64,000 nucleotides of DNA from Tetrastigma voinierianum. Taxonomy: Eukaryota; Streptophyta; Magnoliopsida; Vitales; Vitaceae. Under the pieces are notes generated by a model. It was not told where the DNA came from. It did not search any database and worked only from the letters and a program-made list of their open reading frames with translations. Both the position numbers and the translations under genes were made by a program. Positions 25,561 through 38,204 of this stretch are shown piece after piece. The stretch covers positions 310,001 to 374,000 of the forward strand of contig JAEQBH010001145.1 of the NCBI GenBank assembly GCA_016808115.1. The letters run 5' to 3'. How positions within the stretch are numbered: position 1 is the first letter of the stretch; the number at the start of each line of letters is the position of its first letter.

Positions 25561-26850
25561 TTACAGCACATTATTTTATTAAGATTTAAATTTACTTTTT
25601 ATTTTATTTTAATCATTATTATTTTTATTTTTTTTTATTTTTTTAAACCTCTATCTCCCCACATTCCCTACTCCCTATTTCCCACCCATTCCTTATGATC
25701 ATACCCTATCCAACTACCCCCCTCTCTCTTCCCCTTCCCCCAACTAGTGTTCTCTCTTCCCTCTCCTCCTCTCCTTCTCCTCTCCTTATCCTCTTCCCAC
25801 CTCTCTTTCTTCTCTTCTTCTCATCCTTTTTTTTTTACTCTCTTTCTTTTTCTCCCCTGTCTTCTTTCTCTGCTTCTTTCCTCCCCATCTTATATCCCTT
25901 TTTCACCACTTTATTCTAAAAATTAAGAATCCAAACATCACAAAACAAGACTTTAATAATCTCTCATTATTACATACAAGATCTTCTCATTTTATCAACG
26001 CCCATTACACTTTTTGTTACAAAATCACATAATGACATATTTGTTGATTCACCTTCTCACATCAATATAAGATCACACGCGATACCAAAACGCCGTCACT
26101 AAACCTATGAATTTACTCGAATCCCGCATTTCTTTCTCACTCAGATAAGATTTGGCGCGACTCTCAGGTTATTTGTTATAACGATACTTTACTGCTAATA
26201 GTTAACTGAAAATTTTTGTATACACTTTTGCTCATTAAACACAAATGGTGTTTTTATAGACATACTTGTGATTTTTATTATGAATTAATTAAACAACAGA
26301 AAATTAAATTTTATAACATTTGAACTTAACTGCCATCACTTCTTTGAATCAGTCAATCGACATGATCTTTATTTTAATTTAGTACATTTAAATCATGCTA
26401 AATTATTAAATATTCAAATTTAGCTCAAACCCACATTTTAGCCCAACATAATTTGGAAGTTTAATCCAGGTCACTTGGCAGGGCCCATCAAATAAGCTTA
26501 ACCCATTAGGCCCAACCTATTAGTCAGACATACCAAATTCGTGCTCAACTCCATTAATGAAACATCAAATGTCAAACTCATTAGCTCAAGCCCATTGGGC
26601 CTTGAGTTTCAACATATACTTCAAATCCTAACCTATTAATAAACTATTATTTGATTTAAAGCGTTTAATACTTTGAAACAGCCTAAGCCTCTAACTCCTG
26701 TGCCTGAAACAGAGCTAATATTTCAGCTGTCGAGTTCGGCACTAAGCTGTATTTGAGCCTAAAGCTTGATTCTGAAAGAAGTTAACATTAGCTTTGTTCG
26801 GAGTCAGTCAGCCATCAACAGTTTTGATCTGGCTGAATTAGGCCTTATCT
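25561..26850. other. Polypyrimidine tract and AT-rich DNA with site-II-like words
   Basis: 25640-25915 is almost pure C/T on this strand; the 74-codon frame in it (Pro/Leu/Ser) is not a gene. 26420-26610 repeats gcccat, ggcccaacc and cccattgggcc words (26484, 26511, 26590). These match the TCP-bound site II element (GGCCCA/TGGGCC) of plant housekeeping promoters, but no transcript start or gene follows, so function is doubtful. Confidence 0.35.
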
Positions 26851-26927
26851 GAAAGTAGTCATGAAATTAGTCTCGCTTCCATTGGAAGACCTAATTATTA
26901 TATCCACACCAGAGACCACATTAATAG

Positions 26928-26952
26928 TATATATATATATATGGTACAGAGA

Positions 26953-26988
<36 letters not shown>
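26928..26988. repeat. (TA)n microsatellite
   Basis: Two TA runs split by a short ggtacagag-like interruption. A 75-codon frame crossing it is simple-repeat translation. Confidence 0.95.
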
Positions 26989-26992
<4 letters not shown>

Positions 26993-29900
26993 CTTATGGA
27001 TAATAACTACAATATAACTCATAGAATAAGATCCATTCTTGTAGAGACTTTCTTTCTTGTAAAGAAAATTGAATTATTTTTAAAATAAACACATTTATAA
27101 CCTAAATAACAATAAAATGCATGATTTAAGTAAGAATTAAAAAAGAGAGATGATATCTCATTATGATATCTCAAAATAAAGTGAGATATCAAATTTAAAA
27201 AAGAAACTTTAAAATTTTATACACAATATTTAAAGCCACACTTTTTAGCTCAGTTATTAGGGTTAAAGTCGGTAATTGGAATTTATAATACTGAAATGAG
27301 CCTGAGTTTTAGCCCAGCCCACCGCTTCTTCCAGTTTACCCGAAGCTAATGTTTGAGTCTAGCAGAGGCTTATGAAATAAGTTTCAGCCTCAGTGACTCT
27401 GGGCTTGACTCATATCAATTATGATAATCATTAGTTTAAGCCTGATGAATGAAATATAACCATTAGTTCACCTGACACTTGTACCAATTAATGAAAAAAA
27501 ACAACCCAGCAAATAACTCTCAATGGTCGTCTAATAATTATAGCCCAACCTATTTAGTTCGTCATTAGTCTAACATATTTGAAATAAGAACTAATTAGTT
27601 TAAACTCAATTTATTTAACAACACATAGATCGAACCCATTGTTTTAAGTCTGAACATACTGGTAAGACTAATCTATTATGTTCAGTTTATTTAATTGTTC
27701 TCATTTGAACTGAATGGAGTCTAACTTTGGGTGATATCAACCCTTTAGGCTGGTCTGATCGTTTTAAGGCATATTTTTGACTGCCTTCTTAACCCATCAC
27801 TTCACCTTAATTTGACAATAAAATTATTTTTGTCACACCTTCAATCTTCATTTAGATGCGGTGTGTTTACCCACCCTACGTAAGTCCCCTATCCACATTT
27901 CCAACCACTAGAGAATCTCGGGAACTAAGCTATACACTATCAAAATCATGATAAAAATTCTTTTCTTTTCAACCAGATTTTTATAATTTCAGAAGATAAC
28001 ACCAAACAGATGATATCCCAAAACAGATGAAACACACAGCTACGACTTTTTCAAAACATAAAATCAATATTCTTTCAAAGATAACTGTAATCATCATTTT
28101 ATAACATAAAATCATGCATATTAAGATATAACAACCGTGCAACTTAAAAAATACTTCACATTAGTTATTTATCACACGACGAAGGCGTCATAACTAAGAT
28201 TCGGAAGAACTACAGCAACTGATCATAAAACAGTTTTTAAATGATCAAATAATATTAACGAGTTCAAAGATGGCTGCCGAAAATGCTCGCTTTTTTTTCC
28301 GAATATCTCCCAACCCAAACTCTTTACGTATTATCAGAACCTGTTTCGCTTTCAGCCATCATGAAGTCAAAACTTTTCATACTTGCTTGCCAAGTCGCAT
28401 TTTTCTTGCAAGTTTATAAACTTTATGACATCTTTACTTGTTGTTTGATTAGTTAAAAGTTATAAAACTATGTCATTTTTATCTCGCCAACCGCTTATTG
28501 AGTGTTATAAAAACTTTCATAATTTTTGTTTTCGTTTTTACTTTAAAAGTTTATAAAACTTTATAAAACATCTGAGCCTAGGCTCAACCGTTGCTTTGAA
28601 AAGCTATAAACTTTCATAAATGCAGGTGTGAGCCCGGTCTTAATCAAGAGCCACGTTGATTGATTTTCAAAACCGTGGAAAAATGTTTATAAATCAAAAT
28701 CAAACACCGAGGTCTTGCTTCACGCCCTTAAAGAAAACATTTATTCGCTTCAACTGGGATGTGAAGGACCTGGTCCTATCACCTGTGTAAATACTCAGCT
28801 CACTTCCTTCCTAAGAATATGGTGAGAATTAATCTTGGTCCATTGCCACCATAAATTAGCACACTCAAACTCTATATACCTTCTAAGATGTCACATCTTT
28901 TAAACATATTGATAAGGAACTGAAGTTCGTTTCACCTGTGCAAATCTAAAATGGATGAATACTGTCCTAATAATCCATGACATAATAATTCTCTAATTCC
29001 AAGATGCTTACTTAAAACTAGGATTTTCATAGCTCCTGCTTATATAAAGATTATACTTTTTTTTGTTTAAGCTGCCGTTTGTTCTTTGAAATATGGTTTA
29101 ACCCAAAACCATTGCTTTACTGTTTTGGCAATATGGTTTTATTAACCCCAAAACCATCATTGGCTTGCTTTTAGGTGCAGTGATGTCAATACACCAAATC
29201 ATTACTGCCGTTTCATACGATTTAAATCAAACCCATTGTTTGTTTAAAACCATTGGCTTGTTTGTTTAAAATATGTCGAAACCATTAAATACTAGCGAAA
29301 CAATTTATAATAATACACTAGTATTTGAAAATAGGTTTAATTCACCTTTGCTTACCAAAATCAAGCACGACTCCAATAACTTTCCGCTTATTTTTGTCAA
29401 GACTCAAACGACACACCAAACATTAACTGCTCATATGATATGTAAAACTCACTGTGATTTACACCAAGTCACTGAAATAACATTCATATAAAGTTCTAAA
29501 CTAACACCACCTTGAGCACTAAAGCCCCTAACAAAAACCATCATTTTTAAGAAACTTTTTCCACACACTTTCTAATTTATCCAAAATGATCAAATGGTCT
29601 TCAAAATTATACAGATTGGGGTCTTATATATCCAATATCTAATTTAATGAAAATTTTAAAATTTCTCATGGCTCCTCAACCACATAAATATGTTACAAAC
29701 ATTTTTTTTTATGCCTAATTGGTTAGCCTTACCGAATCACCTACTGTTATTTTTTTGATTTAGGGTCTTAACCCATAAATTTGAAAACAAGTTTCATCAC
29801 TTCTAATCTATGGTCATGTTTCTTTCTCCTCCAATTGAATCATCCAATTGATCACCAAAACTCGTTATCATATTTTACATCTGCATTACTCAAATTGGTA

Positions 29901-30599
29901 TAACAATCAGACATTACACTTTATTTGAAAAATTTCACTTATAACTTGTACCACTTTTCCAACTAATCTATTCTAGAATTTTATTTTACCCAGACTTTGA
30001 ATCACTCAATTTGATGAGTGAAACTCCACTTACACCAAAACACCCAAACATTTACACAACACTTAAAACAGAAGATAAACCCAGCTGAAACATAATTTAG
30101 TCACTTCAATTATATTTGGTAGGGAGCCTTAGAGCCATAATTTTACTTTCATTCCTTCTATATTTGTATCCATATCTCTAATGCTTTTACTAATTAGAAT
30201 CAATTTATTTTATTTATTATAACTTAATTTATACCAAACAAAAACAGGTTTTACCAAATTTCGGCTGCATTTCATTTAAAAACCTAAATATTCTCCTTTT
30301 TTAAGGAATAATTTCAAACCAATATGGAATTTACCTAAAAACAACTTCACCACACTTGTATTGGTGGTTTAGAACTTATAATCAAACCCCAGGTAAAATC
30401 CTAAAATTCTACCCATGTCCAATTAATCCATACAAAACCACAACAGGAAGAATTCCTTTGCTTATCTGAATAACAAGTGTTCACCCATTACATGAATTCA
30501 ACAAATCTATAGGTTGTGCGCATCTCTCAACACAAACCTAGGAAAAAGGAACTAATCATCCATAGAAAATCCATACCAAAACCTCATATCCAAATACAC
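26989..30599. other. Gene-free AT-rich DNA with short repeated words
   Basis: No family is recognised. Small structures only: tgatatctca twice direct and once inverted (27151, 27164, 27182); an LTR-edge-like tgtcacacctt at 27832; multiple ttataaaact words at 28450-28620; and aaaccattgg-type words at 29105, 29145, 29229 and 29247. The 72-codon frame at 29273-29491 has no resemblance to known proteins. Confidence 0.4.
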
Positions 30600-31000
30600 A
30601 CGACAGATAATAAAAGAATCTGTAAAAGATTCATACCTTCCTTTCTCCCCTTTCTTCCCTCTCTTCTTCCCTCCCTTCTCTTCTCTTCTTCTCCTCTCTC
30701 TTTACAGTTGGTTTAGCCAAATGAGACCAAAATGAATCCACTTTTTGTCTCATCTCTCTTTATATCGTCATCTACTTTGAATCTCAGTAAATCAATTCCT
30801 CAATCTACTTAATATCATAATCCAATTACGTTATTTACAATGCCAATTTCTTCATCTTATGTCATTTATGCTTCATTTTGACCAATTACAACTTTACCCT
30901 TTATTCAATACAAACTGCGTTAAATAAATTTGGCGATTTCACACCCTTCCAACCACAACTCCCAAAAAATAAACGACACTTATAGATTTACGCGCCTCAT
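30600..31000 (-). mobile_element. LTR-like remnant, same layout as blocks A/B
   Basis: Read on the minus strand from about 30970: gaagggtgtgaaatc, an AT-rich promoter-like part with gataaagggtaaag words, then a GA-rich tract (30715-30635), then ggtatgaatc and later ggtatggatttt (near 30575). The order parallels 2010-2500 in block A. The match is by layout and short words only. Confidence 0.4.
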
Positions 31001-32029
31001 TTACATACCACACCTTCTTTGACTTTACTATAATTTTTCTGAATTAATCTAAAACTGCTCTAAAACTGCTAATTAAATTACTTCATTTTAAACTCAAACA
31101 TCCAATTTTCAAAAATTCAAATTACATTTTCTCATCTTCTAAAATTCCACTTTCAACTCTAAATTCAATTCTTATTTTAAATTTCATTTTTCCTAATACT
31201 TTTTTCCAATTTACAAATTTCACTCAAAAATTCATGCCATATCTGTTAAGAAGTCTCCTTAATTTCAAATTTCAAATTTTAAAGTTTTCAATTTCAAATT
31301 TATAATTTCAATCCTACAATCCAAAGTTTCATAAATTAAAATTCAAATATCTCACTCTAAATTCCAAATCTCAAATGAGTAAATTCTGCTCTTAATTTAA
31401 AATTCAATTTCCAAAATCCGAATTCAAAATTCCCAAATCTCAAATTCATTTAAAATTCAATTTTCAAAATCTCAAACTTTAACAATTAAACTTATTTAAC
31501 CCGCTTAAAAATTTCAAACAGGCATTTAATTTACGCTCCTATAAACGAATTTCAAGGGAAGACTCATGTAATACATAATGGCCTGCAGCCTGATGATCTC
31601 ATGCATCATCTTGACAAACATCTCACTTCTCGATTTATAACTGCTTTTTTTAATGTGAATGTTTGTGCTATCATGGTCAGAATCCAATACGCCATTTTTT
31701 ATCATAGCGCCTCAATTCGCCGCCAAGATAAACATTTATTCCTCTTTAATTTCGCTTTTATGGTGTTATTCTACACACTATCGATTCACAATCATCACAC
31801 AAATCCTTTAAACTCGTTTAAGAGACCGCTTTTATATGTTTGTATGAAATACAGCGCCAACACCATATTTCGATATAATGACCTCTCGACTGACTTGCTT
31901 TTTCGTAACACTATTTTCCTAAATGCTGAGTCAGACATTTATATTTTTATTTGCTTCCTTTAAAAAAATAACTAAAATAAGCTACGACTTCAAAAATCAT
32001 TTTTTTAAAATTGCTTTTTTTCAAAAGAA
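31001..32029. repeat. Low-complexity aatttcaaatt words; no gene
   Basis: 31040-31510 is built from degenerate aatttcaaattt/aaattcaaat words. The 120-codon plus-strand frame at 31601-31963 lies in AT-rich DNA, shows no family signature and no intron/exon context, and is not supported as a gene. Confidence 0.45.
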
Positions 32030-32640
32030 TAAAAATAAATGCGATTATCACTTATCGAGGATGCATTACGAAAAATGCATTCAGAACACTTATTCTTCTT
32101 CTTTTTTTCTAAGTTTTTCTTTATTTTATTTCTATTCTCATTTAGTTCTTCAGCACCAATTTTATTTTTGTTTGAATGAAAAGGAAGCATTTTTCTTTTC
32201 TATTGAAAAGGAAAATATGTTAAAATTATAAATATAATTATTTTTACAATGGTAAAATAAATTTTTTTATTATCATAATAATTTTATCAAAACAATCAGG
32301 ATATTTTAAAATATATATATATTTTTTAATTATTAATTTTATATATTCTATTTTAATTATATAAAATAGATAAATATAATAATTATTTTTTAACAATGGT
32401 ATACAAATTTTTATTATCATACCTTTATCACACAACTTTTTAATTTATTAAACAAATAAGATGCATACATATGTTATATAAATATTTCATTTTGTCATAA
32501 AATATGTTAAATAGAAATTATTTTCTTGAATATAATAAGATATTAATCAAAAATAATTTAATACTTAATAGATATACAATATTAAAAAAAAACAATGTCA
32601 AGATTTAATAATTATTAAGTCTATTGTAACATTCATCTAA
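32030..32640. repeat. AT-rich dispersed repeat, copy 4 (rearranged)
   Basis: 32090-32222 matches segment c of copy 1 (ctcatttagttcttcag, accaattttatttttgtttgaat, aaaggaaaatatg). It is followed at 32230-32290 and again at 32384-32430 by words that match segment a in reverse complement (ttattatcataataattttatca, aacaatggtatacaaattttt). So the segment order and orientation differ from copy 1. Confidence 0.55.
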
Positions 32641-33398
32641 TAAAAAATCTCTGTATTTAATACTTGTAAAAAACAAGGTCTTACTTATAATTATAAATTT
32701 TTTTAAAATATTTATAGAAATTTGAATAAATAAATAAACATATATAAATATTTATATTAATAAAACATAAAATAATTATTTTACCATTATAAAATATTAA
32801 TCCTGAAGAGTTTTTGATTTTATAGATTCTAATCTTAGATTCACTTCAATTAGGTACAATTGTCCTAATTACGATTTAATGATTAATATTATATCTGGAT
32901 TTTTAAAAAGAATGTAATAGGTAAAAAAAATTGGGAAGAGTTACAATAAGATCTCGAGTTTTTTATCGTTAGATCGATATTCTTATCACTTTTTAGAGTG
33001 AAATCCATAAAAAAAAGATATCAGAATATTTCGATCCAATAACTGAAAAACTCAAGCTTATACAAACCAAAAAAATTTGAAGTATTTAAAAAAAAAAAAA
33101 AACAAAAACAAAAAGCACCTCCCAATTTTTGAGGTTTCAAAAAGCGTTTTGCAGAGCATTGACAAACAGGCCCTAATTCTATTTTGTCTGAGCACATTAT
33201 CAGGCTGCAGACTGAGCCGCCTGCGCCCTCATCCTGTCCCTTCTTCTTCTTCTTCTTCTTCTTCTTCTAAATTGAGCTTCCGGAACGCCCATCACGAAGA
33301 GCAGTCTTAATCTCAAGAAGATTTCAACTGAAACCCAGCGAGTTCCGTACTTCGCTGCTGGTTTTTTTCTATCCGCAGCAAAACGACCCTAACCCAAT
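32641..33398. other. 5' flank of the PPR gene with (CTT)n
   Basis: AT-rich DNA up to about 33120. Then comes a GC-richer leader with a (TTC/CTT) microsatellite at 33239-33268, a common feature of plant 5' UTRs. No TATA box can be singled out with confidence. Confidence 0.4.
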
Positions 33399-35150
33399 AT
33401 GAATCCGACGCCCCAATTCCTGACCAGATCTTCAAATCGGCTGCCCAAATGGGTTCTTACAAGTCGGGTGATTCCACTTTCTATTCCCTCATCGAAAACT
33501 ATGCCAATTCCTGCGACTTTAGACTTTGTCAGTTTGACTAACGAAAAGAAGTGCAGGGTGTTTATCGAAAAGAATTTTATTGTAGTGTTTAGGGCTTATG
33601 GGAAAGCCCACTTACCTGAGAAAGCCATCGAGTTGTTTGGTAGAATGGTGGATGAGTTTCAATGTAGGCGAACTGTTCGATCATTTAACTCGGTTCTTAA
33701 TGTTGTAATTCAAGAGGGTCTTTTTCACTGTTTTGAGCTTACATTTGGTGTAGTTGGTGGGAAGACGGGTATTTCATCCAATGTGCTTAGTTTTAATTTG
33801 ATTATTAAAGCTATGTGTAAATTAGGATTGGTTGATAGAGCCATTGAAGTGTTCAGAGAAATGCCGGCTCAGAAATGTGAACCCGATGTGTTCACTTACT
33901 GTACTCTGATGGATGGGTTGTGTAAGGAAGATAGATTGATGAGGGCGGCCTCATGCTGATGACATGCAGATTGAAGGTTGCTTCCCAGCTCAGTGACATT
34001 TAATGCTGATTAATGGATTAGAAGGGGGACATGGCCCGGGTTACAAAGTTTGTGGATAATATGTCTTAAAGGGTGTTCCAAATGAAGTGACTTACAATAT
34101 TATCAATGCATATTTGTGTCTCAAGGAAGTTGACAAGGCGGTTAGTCTTTGAACGATACAAAGCGCAAAGCCTAATGATGTTACCTATGGAACGCCGTAT
34201 CAATGGACCTGTTAAGGTTAAAGATCTAGTTGATAAATCTGTCATTGAGTTCTTGGAGGAAAGAGGGCATCAGGAATGAATATGTATATTCAGTAATTTA
34301 GCATAGTGGGTTGTTTAAAGAGGGAAAGTCTGAAGAGGCAATGGGATTGTGGAAGAAGATGGTGGAAAAGGATGTCAACTCTTAATCGCAGAAAGACGAG
34401 AAAATTTCTAAATAGATGGTTTGTGTAGAGAAGGAAAATTGGACGGCTTCAAGAATTTCGTGAGATGGTGAATAGTGGTTACTTCAACGCCACCTATAGT
34501 TCCTTTGATAAAGGGTTTCCTTTTTTAAGGCGGGTAATAGCCAAAAGCTAATCAGTTGTGGAAAGAGATGGCTAAGTAAATAACGAGGTCAGTCAGAGAT
34601 TTTGTTATAGTACTCCACTGGTGCCTATGAGATGGAAGCTGAGGGAGGCTTGATGGTGTGGACATATGTTAAGGCGGACTAGACCTGATGTCGGCTGGCA
34701 GTCTACAATGATTCATGGCCTTTGTAATGCTGGTTCAGTAGAATTGGGTTTGAGGCTTTTCAATGAGATGCTCTGTCAGGAGTCTGATTCTCAGCCAGAT
34801 GTAGTTACTTATACATATTTCTAGGAGCTGTACAGAATAGTATCTCTGTGGCGACGATCTCAAACAGTGTTGGATCAAGGTTGTGATCCTGACTGAAGAG
34901 AAGGTAATATTTTCTGAGCACTTTGAGTGAGAAGCTGAACCCACCTCAAGATGGGAGAGAATTCCTAGATGAGCCTCGTGGTTCGCTGCTGAGAATTGTA
35001 GGTGCTGCTAAAATTATAGAAGTGATGCTGCAAAAGTTTCTTCCTCCAAAGCCCCACCTGGAAAGGGTTATTCGAACTTTGCAAACCTAAGAAGGTTCGA
35101 GTAATCATTGATCGGTGTTGGAACAGCCATTGCCAATTTCCCATGAGCCG
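33399..35150 (+). pseudogene. P-class PPR protein gene, EMB1025 (At4g20090)-like, broken
   Basis: P-class PPR proteins are RNA-binding helical-repeat proteins of mitochondria or plastids; the Arabidopsis homologue EMB1025 is required for embryo development. Near the start one frame gives GSYKSGDSTFYSLIENYANS (33450-33510), then another gives IEKNFIVVFRAYGKAHLPEK, SFNSVLNVVI, LVDRAIEVFREMP and YCTLMDGLCKEDR (33565-33940). After 33950 the 35-residue repeats continue in shifting frames: KGVPNEVTYN (34070), PNDVTYG (34170), LFKEGKSEEAMGLW (34313), REGKLD (34427), SQPDVVTY (34790), and the C-terminus AAKIIEVMLQKFLPPK (35008) and VIIDRCW (35102). The ATG at 33399 is the only upstream start but is out of frame with the next conserved block. 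The span is a few hundred bases shorter than the ~2-kb family norm. No introns are expected in this family, and none is seen. Confidence 0.88.
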
Positions 35151-38100
35151 ACTTGCGTGTATTATTCTTTGTAGATTTTATTCTTGTTATTAAAGCTAGA
35201 CAAGATTAACAACTAAGTTTCTGCTACAAAGCAAATTAAAATAATAAAATATATCTAAACTGCTGGCTGCTGCTAATTTAGATTTAAAGAAATATGAATG
35301 TGAAGATGCATGTACATGAATAGTATAAACTTGATTACATATAGAAGGTATGATTCTGGCCTTGATGCTCAGTCTAATTGGTGCTGGTTATCAGGAGGCC
35401 TGATTCAAATCTAATAGACCAAAATTGAAAAATGAAAATATATATTACCCATAAAAACGATTTAATTTTGACTGTTTCCTCTCTATCTTTATTTTTATAA
35501 TAAAAAAGAAGGGAAAAACCAGTAAGATAGATATCACCACCCCTTGTAATGCCTGACAGATGGTGTCCCTTCAGGAAAAAATGAGGACACATCAGCTGAG
35601 ATGATAAACACTCTATCAGTGAACACAACAATGGGAACTGTGGTATGCAATTTGTCTTGTCACCGCCATTATACGAAGGATGACAGAGAATTGGCAACAT
35701 CAGACCAGGCAAGAAGCATTTTCACTGCCCTATACAATTTTAGGCATTCTAAGAAAATGAACGATGGATCATCTTGTAGAGATTGTTTACATGGCACCTG
35801 TAAATGAAACAATTCAGTAATCAGTTATTCTTGAATATTGGAGACATGATCCCAGTCAAGACAATGAATGTGTCCTTTGGCTGTTGTTTTACCAATTCTT
35901 TTTATTTTTAAATTTTAATATTACTTCCTTCAAGGGAAACAAATGTTATGAACTTGAAAAACATCCAAACAAAGGCCATACTCAACTGGGGTAACGATCA
36001 TCTTTGTAAATAGGGTGCTCCCACTTTTTTGTTATGTGCTTTAAATCATATTTTTTGTTTGCCTGTGAAAATAATTTGTATATTGATGTACACCCTCAAA
36101 AGAGGCTGAACTCTCTTCTGCTATGGCAAACCCACATCCAGCAGGTATAGATGTGCTGATTAAGAACATTCCTATGATTTCTTATGGTCCCTTCCCCGCC
36201 ATCCACCCTGAGTTCATAGTGGATAACAATGCAAATTCAAAATTTGTAATAATCTCTATTGTCAAGTCTTTTGATCTGATTTCCACTGAAACTAGCCTAT
36301 TCAAGCAGTGGCCCTGCCCCAGTGTTTATGGAGAATTTCTGCAAATGTTCTTTCTGGGAATTAGATTGACAACCAGTTCTTCACAAACTTTTTTTTAATT
36401 CAATAATTTTTATTTATTATTGAAAAGGGATTTTTAGTATTGCCCTCCAGGCATCTGTGAATCCGTATCTGATATCCCAAAGGAGGAATCAGATGGCTTT
36501 CTATGTGTCAGACTGTGAAGACAGTATCCTTTCCTTTCAACCCCCATGTAATTCATTGATGGCATTTTACTTTCACTGACCTTTCTCTCTACATGTGTAC
36601 ATAATACCTGGATTGATTGCAGCTGCACGTCACTAGGCATCATATTTTGAGTCACTCGTACTTGTTCACCAGGCAGGGATTTCAAAACTCGTCGATTATT
36701 GTTAATTCCATTTCCAAGGCTATTTTGAAGAGTGCCTGTTGATATTTGTGTTAAGTAACAGAGGAAACGCCTCGGATATGGTATGGTTGAGTCACTTTAG
36801 GTCGTACTGGCCATAGAACATGAATGATGGGAGGTGGAAAATTGCGTCCTCAGAGCATGACCGTTTGGACCGGTGCATACTGCATTGTTAGCGATGCTAG
36901 TTTCTCGTTTGTAAAAATTTTTGATTTTAATTTTCTTATCGCAAACTGAGTAAAAAAATGGATTCTATCCATGGAGGCTTTCTTTCTTTGTTGAGTAAAC
37001 ATTGGTCTGAGGTTTAAGACGCACAAATGGTTAATTGTTTTAATGCTCACTTGAACAAAGCGAATATTCTGAGCTGTGATAAGACTATTCAACCCACAGT
37101 GAAGGCAACAGTAATCTCTGTTTTAAGACTGAAATTCCTTGACAGCCTTTTCTTTTCCCCACTTTTGAGATTCTAACTTAATACATGCGTTTTGCTTTTG
37201 AGCATCTCTCAACTTAAGAGATGTTTCGTAATTTCACAGGCATATTGCTAAAAGTAAAACTGATAATATAAAAAGGAGTCGTTAAAGCTTTATTTATTTA
37301 TTTATTTCCAGATTTTTTCATGAGGATTCATCAGCTCCTGGAATCTCAACCCTTGAAATGAGGTCGTTACAGAAATTTAAACTAGTATTGCAGATTAACT
37401 ATTTAACAATGTTTGATATCTCAGAAGAATCTGAAAGTAGTTTGATGGAGTTTAGTTACTCAAGGGAATGACCTAGTTCATATTCTTTCTCTGTTTTTTG
37501 ACAATTAAAATACTTTAAATAACACAAACTTCCCCACTGGGGACTTAACCTGACCTGTCTTCTCTTCCTTTGGGTTCTACCTATTTAATCGTTAAACTTC
37601 CATCACACACAAGGGCAATCGTAGTTCATACTCTTTTGTTGCTAAATATTCATTTCTGAACCCAGCAAATAAGGGATTTCAACTTTGCTTTGTGCTGTGT
37701 TTAGGGCTTGAATGGTATGTCACAGCATCCATCTCTGAGGTACTTTCCTTTGCTGCTCCCTTTTTTAATCTTTGTGCCTGGCTTTTCCTAACCATGCTAC
37801 ATAACATGTAAATATTTTTCATATAATAACTTAAATTTTTATTGATCTGCTTAAAGGAAGCCGAGAGTTGTATCTTGCTCAAATAACAAGGTAATCTGCC
37901 TATAAAATGTCAAATTTCAGTCTATTATTTGCTGTGTCATATTATCTTGTTAGTTGTAATATCTTCTTAAGGAAGCACACAGATTCTCGTATTCTAATAT
38001 CATGTTTGATCTCCTTATTTCATTACATTGTAACAAATAGATGACTTTTTTCATTACTCAGATCACTAATTTGATGAGTTTGTATGTCCTATAGTTTGAA

Positions 38101-38204
38101 AGCCAGATGCAGAAGAACACTGAACAAGGATTCTTTTACTGTGGGATGAGGAAATTTGTGGAGATTCAAGGCCCTGTTTTTCCTCAGTCTTCCATCATCT
38201 GACT
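35151..38204. other. Intergenic DNA between PPR and CAT genes
   Basis: Several 60-110-codon frames on both strands (for example 35601-35807 +, 36123-36398 +, 36434-36685 -) have more balanced composition than the AT-rich regions. None shows a family signature, shared splice sites or repeats. 37290-37312 is a short (TTTA)n run. I see no gene I can support. Confidence 0.4.

Noticed and set aside
25695..25919. Pro/Leu/Ser-rich frame
   Set aside because: It is a translated C/T tract.
31601..31963. 120-codon plus-strand frame
   Set aside because: AT-rich, no domain, no splice or start context, within repeat-dominated DNA.
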